A stretch of DNA of 25,186 nucleotides, from NCBI GenBank assembly GCA_010094025.1, contig ML991910.1:1-25186 (forward strand), in the 5' to 3' direction. A program made the translations under genes and the position numbers. Source of the stretch: Viridothelium virens. Its lineage: Eukaryota > Ascomycota > Dothideomycetes > Trypetheliales > Trypetheliaceae. The notes under the pieces were generated by a model, which was given only the letters and a program-made list of their open reading frames with translations, had not been told where the DNA came from and did not search any database. Shown piece after piece: positions 20,410 through 25,186 of the stretch (position 1 is the stretch's first letter; the number at the start of each line of letters is the position of its first letter).

Positions 20410-22336
20410 ATGGCACCTGCTCGCATCGCAGATGATGAGGTTTATGATTACATTGTAGCGGGGTGAGATCGCAAGGCGAAACTCATCCTCTGTAGTCACT
20501 GACGTGGATTCAGAGGCGGGACTTCTGGCTGCGTGGTTGCTGGTCGGTTGGCGGAGAATCCAAATGTTTCAGTTCTCATCATTGAGGCTGGGCCGGATAG
20601 CGCAGATCTCGAGAGCGTGCAGATGGTCGGAGGTTGGATCAATAACGTGGACACTGAGACCGACTGGAGGCTCACAACCGTGTCAATGCCTGGAGTTGGG
20701 GGACGAAAGATCAATGCTTATCGAGGTCGCTTTCTTGGCGGAAGTAGTGGCATGAACGGGACTCTCTGCATTCGAGGGACGAAGCAGGATTATGATGATT
20801 GGGGCCTGGATGGCTGGAGCGGAGAAGAAGTGTTTAGGTACATGGCTAAAGCCGAGACTTTTCATGGGAAAAGTTGGTTCAACGCAAAGAAGGATTCCCA
20901 CGGCTATACAGGTCCGTTGCATACAGAGCCCCACGATCTGGCACCCATTTCGATGAAGGTGATGGAATCGTATGAGGATTTGGGCATGCCATTCCATGAT
21001 GACATGTTTACAACGGGAGAAGCTTCACACGGGTGTGGCCATGCACCCAGAACCGTACATCAGGGCGTTCGCACGACAGGTGCCGACTTTGTTACTAAGA
21101 CATACAGGCGTGATAACATAACCATCAGAACCGAATGCGTCGTCGATAAGGTCTTGCTTGAGTCCGTGGATGGGGATCTCCTTGCCGTTGGGGTCGATAT
21201 GGTTGCTAAGGATGGGACACGGTCTACCGCTCGAGTTCGCAAAGAAGTCATCGTCTCTGGTGGAAGCTACTGTAGTCCCACCATCCTCATGCGCTCGGGG
21301 ATTGGTCACAAGTCTGAGTTGGAAAAGATCGGTATTGAGTGCAAGGTCAACCTGCCCGGAGTTGGTAAGAATCTGTCGGATCATTTAATTGGTATCAATA
21401 TCGTGCCCCGATACTCTTGGAAAACGACTGACAAGTGCAAGCATTCATGTTCTACGAAGTGAAGGAGCCTGGGCTGACTAGCGATCATTTCGTCTATCAT
21501 GGGGACAGCTTCAAGTCCACGTACGCTTTGTGGAAGGAAAAGCACGAAGGGTTCCTCAGCACCTTTCCATTCGGCGCCTTCGCCTATGCACGCCTTGATG
21601 AGCGTTTGGCGACGGTGCCTCTTTGGCAGAACGCGCCCAGGGAGGAAGGCCGAGATCCGATGGGCCTTGCTCCTCATCAACCAAACATCGAGTTCTTCCA
21701 TACTGAATGTTACGGCGGCCCAAAGCATTACGCGGACTTTCCGATTGACGATAAGCATACCTTCGCCATGTGCCCAGAATTGTTCTCCCCGAGATCGCGT
21801 GGGACAGTCTCACTTCAAAGTTCAGATCCACTTGAACTACCGGTGATCGACCATAATTATCTATCAGATCCTCTGGACATGCTGGTCCTGACGGAGGCGT
21901 GTCGTTTCGCCAACGAAATCGTTATGACAGGAAAGGGCACGCGCGATATTGTCAAGGGAAGCTGGCCTGCGGACTTGACACATCATAAGCATACATCACG
22001 GGAGGACTGGACTGAATATGTTAAAGAGCATGCCGGAACATGGTGAGTGGAGCTTGCTTTATTCGGCTTCCGGTTGATGTCAGCAAGAGCTTCAGAATAA
22101 CGCTTAGGATTAGTTATCACCCCGCGGGAACGTGCAAAATGGGCAAGCCATACGATGGGTTGGCGGTGTTGGACGAGCAGCTGAACGTTCGCGGCGTCAG
22201 AGGCCTCCGTGTTGCCGATGTCTCTGTCATGCCGACTCTGAATATGGGGCATACCCAGATGCCTGCATATGCGATCGGCGAGAAGGCCGCCGATCTGATT
22301 AAGGCGGCCGATGCTGCCCTGTCAAAAACCAGCTGA
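20410..22336 (+). CDS. GMC-family FAD-dependent oxidoreductase (choline dehydrogenase/alcohol oxidase-like)
   Basis: Four exons, 20410-20462, 20514-21391, 21442-22042 and 22108-22336, encode 586 aa. Intron 1 (51 nt) splits the dinucleotide-binding motif DYIVAGGGTSGCVVAGRL (residues about 14-31). Intron 2 (50 nt, donor GTATCA, acceptor GCAAG) restores LSDHLIAFMFYEV. Intron 3 (65 nt) restores GTWISYHPAGTCKMG. FAD binding is also shown by LIIEAG and RFLGGSSGMNGT (GMC signature 1), with SGGSYCSPTILMRSGIG as signature 2. H515 (HPAGTC) and H559 (NMGHTQMPAYAIGEKAAD) are the likely catalytic pair. No signal peptide is seen, so it is probably intracellular. The family oxidises alcohols or sugars; the substrate cannot be told. 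The next gene on the same strand is another flavoenzyme, which may indicate a shared pathway. Confidence 0.95.
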
Positions 22337-22418
22337 GACTCTAAATTAATTTTGCAGCCTCGAAGACTGATCTCTCCCAGCCGGCAGCCTACAGGGTATA
22401 CCTACCTAATGTATCTCT

Positions 22419-22419
<1 letters not shown>

Positions 22420-22463
<44 letters not shown>
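22420..22463 (+). repeat. (CT)n microsatellite, about 22 units
   Basis: A pure CT dinucleotide run of 44 nt starting 84 bp after the GMC oxidoreductase stop codon, probably in or just past its 3' UTR. Expected to be length-polymorphic among isolates. Confidence 0.95.
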
Positions 22464-22466
<3 letters not shown>

Positions 22467-23401
22467 ATACAGACAATGCAATGCTGACCGAGTAACGGGA
22501 AACAGCAGTATATCAATTCTTGCTTCGGCTGCCTATTATGGTCGCGTTGTGGTCTGACTGGCCCTCCGCTTAGTTTTATTTGAAGATCTAACGCAATTGT
22601 CTACATATTTCCATACTTTATCTTGCGAGAAGGGGGAATTAAGGACTCATCACCACACGACACTCGAATTTCTGCTTAGGTTCTGACAGATACATTAGCC
22701 AATCAACATTCTGAATCTTCCAACGAACTATCGGTCCCCTTGCTTTTCTTCTTTTGATGACAGCCGGTAACTTGGATCGGACCGGTCATAGTCTAATCAT
22801 TCACAACTTTACGCGAAACTTCAGTATTGTTTACTATCAGAAATAATTGGATGCAAGATCGCATGCGGAGGTAAGAAGGCGCATATCCGCAGGCCGAAGA
22901 CACCGGCTAGTGTGGGATGAAAGGTTTAAGCAATGCCGAGTGGTTGTGATTGGCTCTTGCTTGTGCCCCACCGAGCTGCAGGAGCCCTTCCTGCCGAAGA
23001 TAATTATTCCGTATAGGTACCACCAACCTGGGATGCATGGATGGCGCTGACGAGAGATGCTATCCCCGCTGGCACTACTAAGACCTGCGTCGAATGTCCA
23101 CGCTATCCAACCTGATCGAACCGACTTTCAGGGAACTTCCGCAAGCTACCGCTTCACAACCTTGACAGGATTACGGAGTATTCCGTACGTAGTAGGCTCC
23201 CCTAACAGCTGTGGGGCCGCTTTGATTAGCGCATGATATGCACGCCATCAACATCGGTCGTACTAGGATGCTAACTATCTCGGCGTCCGAGTCAACGTGA
23301 AGAGAAAGATGACGCCTACTCTAATTCTGCGTCAATTATCTTATGCAATTGATCAAGTAGCTGCGGACTAGTCGAGAATAAGACTTATTCTTGACGAGCC
23401 A

Positions 23402-23409
23402 TATATAAA
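23402..23409 (+). promoter_or_regulatory. TATA box of the FAD monooxygenase gene
   Basis: TATATAAA lies 115 bp before the ATG at 23524, a normal position for a fungal TATA element with a 5' leader of roughly 70-90 nt. It is the clearest TATA box in the window, which suggests a regulated rather than housekeeping promoter (inference). Confidence 0.55.
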
Positions 23410-23523
23410 AACGAGGGTCGGGCCGGGGCTGGGGGCTTGTACAAAGTGTCTTAGAATTTTCTATTGAAAAAGCAATCACTTCAGGACTCATCTCTAGATT
23501 ATAGGGAACCCACTCCTAAGACA

Positions 23524-24809
23524 ATGCCTTCGAAATCCTCTGAGCGTCCTCATGTACTGATCCTAGGAGCTGGCCTTGCAGGCTTGGCCCTCGCCCAAGG
23601 CTTGCGCAAACAAGGTGTCTCTTTTCAGATTTTTGAGCGGGACGAGGGCCTCCATGCTCGCTTTCAGGGTTGGGCGATTGCCCTGCATATGTGCGCATCA
23701 AATAATGGATGTTTCCATCCTGGAATGGTCACTAATTGAGTATGGGCCAGGATGCTGAGTGACCTTAAGCAATCAGTCCCGAGTGACTTATCGCCAGTAG
23801 AGACGACAAGTCATCTGAACCCGTTAGATCTCCCAGCGCAATTCTGCATGTACGGCGAGGATGGATCACGATTTGCTGTTACGAGCACGGAAGATAAACC
23901 AATAGTCCGAGCGAATCGGTCAAGACTTCGGGAGTGGCTAGCAACCAAGGTCGATGTCGAGTGGAACAAGACCATGGCGAAGATTGAAGAAGATGAAAAG
24001 AGCGTGACTGTACACTTCACGGACGGAACGTCTGCTACAGGAGATGTGCTGGTCGGCTGTGACGGTGTTCATAGTTTTGGTAAGGGCCGAGACTCTGCGC
24101 AGACAAGAGACAAGTCGCTGACCACTCCTCAGTCCGAAACTATCTCTTCCCGAATCAAGACCTGCTGCACACTTCTCCCGTGGGTCTGCTTGTAGGCCAG
24201 GTGACTCTTAATAGAGAACAGTACGAACGTCAACTTTCTATCGGCCACTCCATCTACATCGCCGTCGCTCCTAAAGGGTCCCGGCTCTTTGTCGGCCTTA
24301 ATTCCATCTCTCAGGACAAAGAGTCGGCCCGATACTATTGGTTTGTTTCATGGCCTGATCAGGCTGCCTCTCAGGAACCGTATTGGACGGCAACTGCGTC
24401 CAAGCAGGAATCCTATGATACTGCTGTAGAGAAGACGGAGACGCTCGATCCCAAACTTACGGAGATTATCCGCTTGACTAAAGCAGAAGATATGATGACG
24501 CCGCCAGTCGTGTTTCGAGATATGCTGCCGCAAGAGATTCCTGACGGAAGAGTTCTGTTAGCTGGTGATGCTGCACACCCAATGACGCCAGCTCGCGGCG
24601 AGGGGGGAAATCACGCGATTCTGGATTCGTTGAATCTCGCAAGAGCCCTTGGAAAGTCAAACAAGGAGGATGTGAAAGTGTACCTCAAAGAATACCAGGA
24701 GGAGATGATTGCTAGAAATGCGGAAGCAGTTACAAAAGCAAGATTTGCATTGGCAGATGAGGGGACGGGAACCAAGCACGGCGCTTGGGGTCAGGGCAGA
24801 AAAAACTAA
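23524..24809 (+). CDS. FAD-dependent monooxygenase (aromatic-ring hydroxylase/salicylate hydroxylase-like)
   Basis: Three exons, 23524-23690, 23751-24079 and 24133-24809, encode 390 aa. Intron 1 (60 nt, donor GTGCGC, branch ACTAATT, acceptor CCAG) joins GWAIALHM to MLSDLKQ. Intron 2 (53 nt, GTAAGG..CTCAG) joins GCDGVHSF to VRNYLFPNQDLL, as the family requires. The start is the ATG giving MPSKSSERPHVLILGAG; an upstream TTG in frame was rejected. The three flavin-hydroxylase motifs are present: GAGLAG (15-20) with FERDE, the DG motif VGCDGVHS (D160), and the GD motif LLAGDAAHPMTPARGEGG (D311). Such enzymes hydroxylate or epoxidise substrates using NAD(P)H and O2, often in secondary metabolism or aromatic breakdown. 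No membrane segment is seen near the C-terminus. The substrate is unknown. Confidence 0.93.
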
Positions 24810-25186
24810 GGCAGGCGTAAAGACTGCGAGTTATAATGACGGAGGTAGGCTGACTCCATCATGTGGAAAAAGGATCGATGTACTTCAGTAGAATTCCTCT
24901 TGTACGAAGTCCAAAGGACACTTCACATCATTATCTGTACCTTTGTAGTGACTGGCATAGCAATCTGACCAATTTATGGTACCCAATCGCGAACAAATCG
25001 CAACTTCATGGTAGATTGCGTAGCATACAGTTTCGAATAGATGGATTGGGTACCTAATATAGACTGACACCTGAAGCTGAAGGTACCCCGTTCAGCGCTG
25101 AGGTAGAGGGACGTGCAACCCCGCCCCGCATCGTCGTTGTTCCGTCCCCGAACCTGGGACCTTATTTCTCGGCTGAAGTCCCCGCG
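24810..25186. other. 3' flank of the FAD monooxygenase to window end
   Basis: 377 bp without a supportable gene. It contains an 11-bp inverted repeat, GGTACCCAATC (24978-24988) and GATTGGGTACC (25044-25054), and a third GGTACC at 25083. The last 100 bp are GC-rich and show no coding frame that I recognise. Confidence 0.45.
24978..25054. repeat. Inverted repeat with 11-bp perfect arms
   Basis: The arms GGTACCCAATC and GATTGGGTACC are perfect reverse complements separated by 55 nt. It lies 168 bp past the monooxygenase stop codon. It could be a small element end pair, a hairpin in the 3' region, or chance. Confidence 0.5.

Larger units (their letters stand above)
22337..23523. promoter_or_regulatory. 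Intergenic region with microsatellite and promoter of the FAD monooxygenase
   Basis: About 1.2 kb between two same-strand genes. It contains a (CT)22 tract just after the GMC stop (22420-22463) and a TATA box near the right end (23402-23409). No supportable gene is present; the frame 22847-23050 has no family content. Confidence 0.5.

Noticed and set aside
1-25186. CRISPR array, rRNA operon or transposase gene
   Set aside because: No regularly spaced repeats, rRNA-like segments or transposase motifs were seen; the DNA is nuclear fungal.

Overview
The window is nuclear DNA from a filamentous ascomycete (Pezizomycotina-type). The evidence is short introns of about 50-110 nt with GTRAGT-like donors and CTRAY-like branch sites, gaps of about 0.3-1.6 kb between genes, and a gene set typical of these fungi: uS5/RPS2, a myristoylatable PPZ-type phosphatase, a metacaspase, a HeLo-like/ankyrin protein, a GMC oxidoreductase and an FAD monooxygenase. 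The species cannot be named from the sequence. All gene models below were spliced by hand. The joins restore known family motifs across the introns in most genes.

Layout, left to right. The C-terminal end of an unidentified gene (+, to 216) is followed by a 616-residue fungal protein with a central globular domain and a basic nuclear-looking tail (+, 1257-3159). Two conserved housekeeping genes lie on the minus strand: uS5/RPS2 (3451-4346) and PPZ phosphatase (5397-7142). An ambiguous stretch (7143-8345) may hold a small minus-strand gene. Next come an aldehyde dehydrogenase (-, 8346-10218), whose only intron carries a 227-bp terminal-inverted-repeat element, and the divergent N-terminal methyltransferase Tae1/NTM1 (+, 10772-11539). 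An AT-hook/EVE-domain nuclear protein (+, 11848-13526) follows. After 1.6 kb without genes, a 928-residue HeLo-like plus ankyrin-repeat protein (+, 15144-17984) lies tail to tail with a metacaspase that has no prodomain (-, 18049-19106). The right end holds a GMC oxidoreductase (+, 20410-22336) and an FAD-dependent monooxygenase (+, 23524-24809), separated by a (CT)22 microsatellite.

Possible functional links. First, the AT-hook/EVE protein begins Met-Pro-Pro-Lys, which fits the N-terminal X-Pro-Lys recognition motif of the methyltransferase encoded 308 bp upstream, so enzyme and candidate substrate are neighbours. Second, a protein built like a fungal NLR without its NTPase sits 64 bp from a metacaspase in convergent orientation, a candidate cell-death pair. 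Third, the two flavoenzymes at the right end could be part of a small oxidative or secondary-metabolite locus, though no backbone synthase is visible. No tRNA, rRNA, CRISPR array or transposase gene was found.
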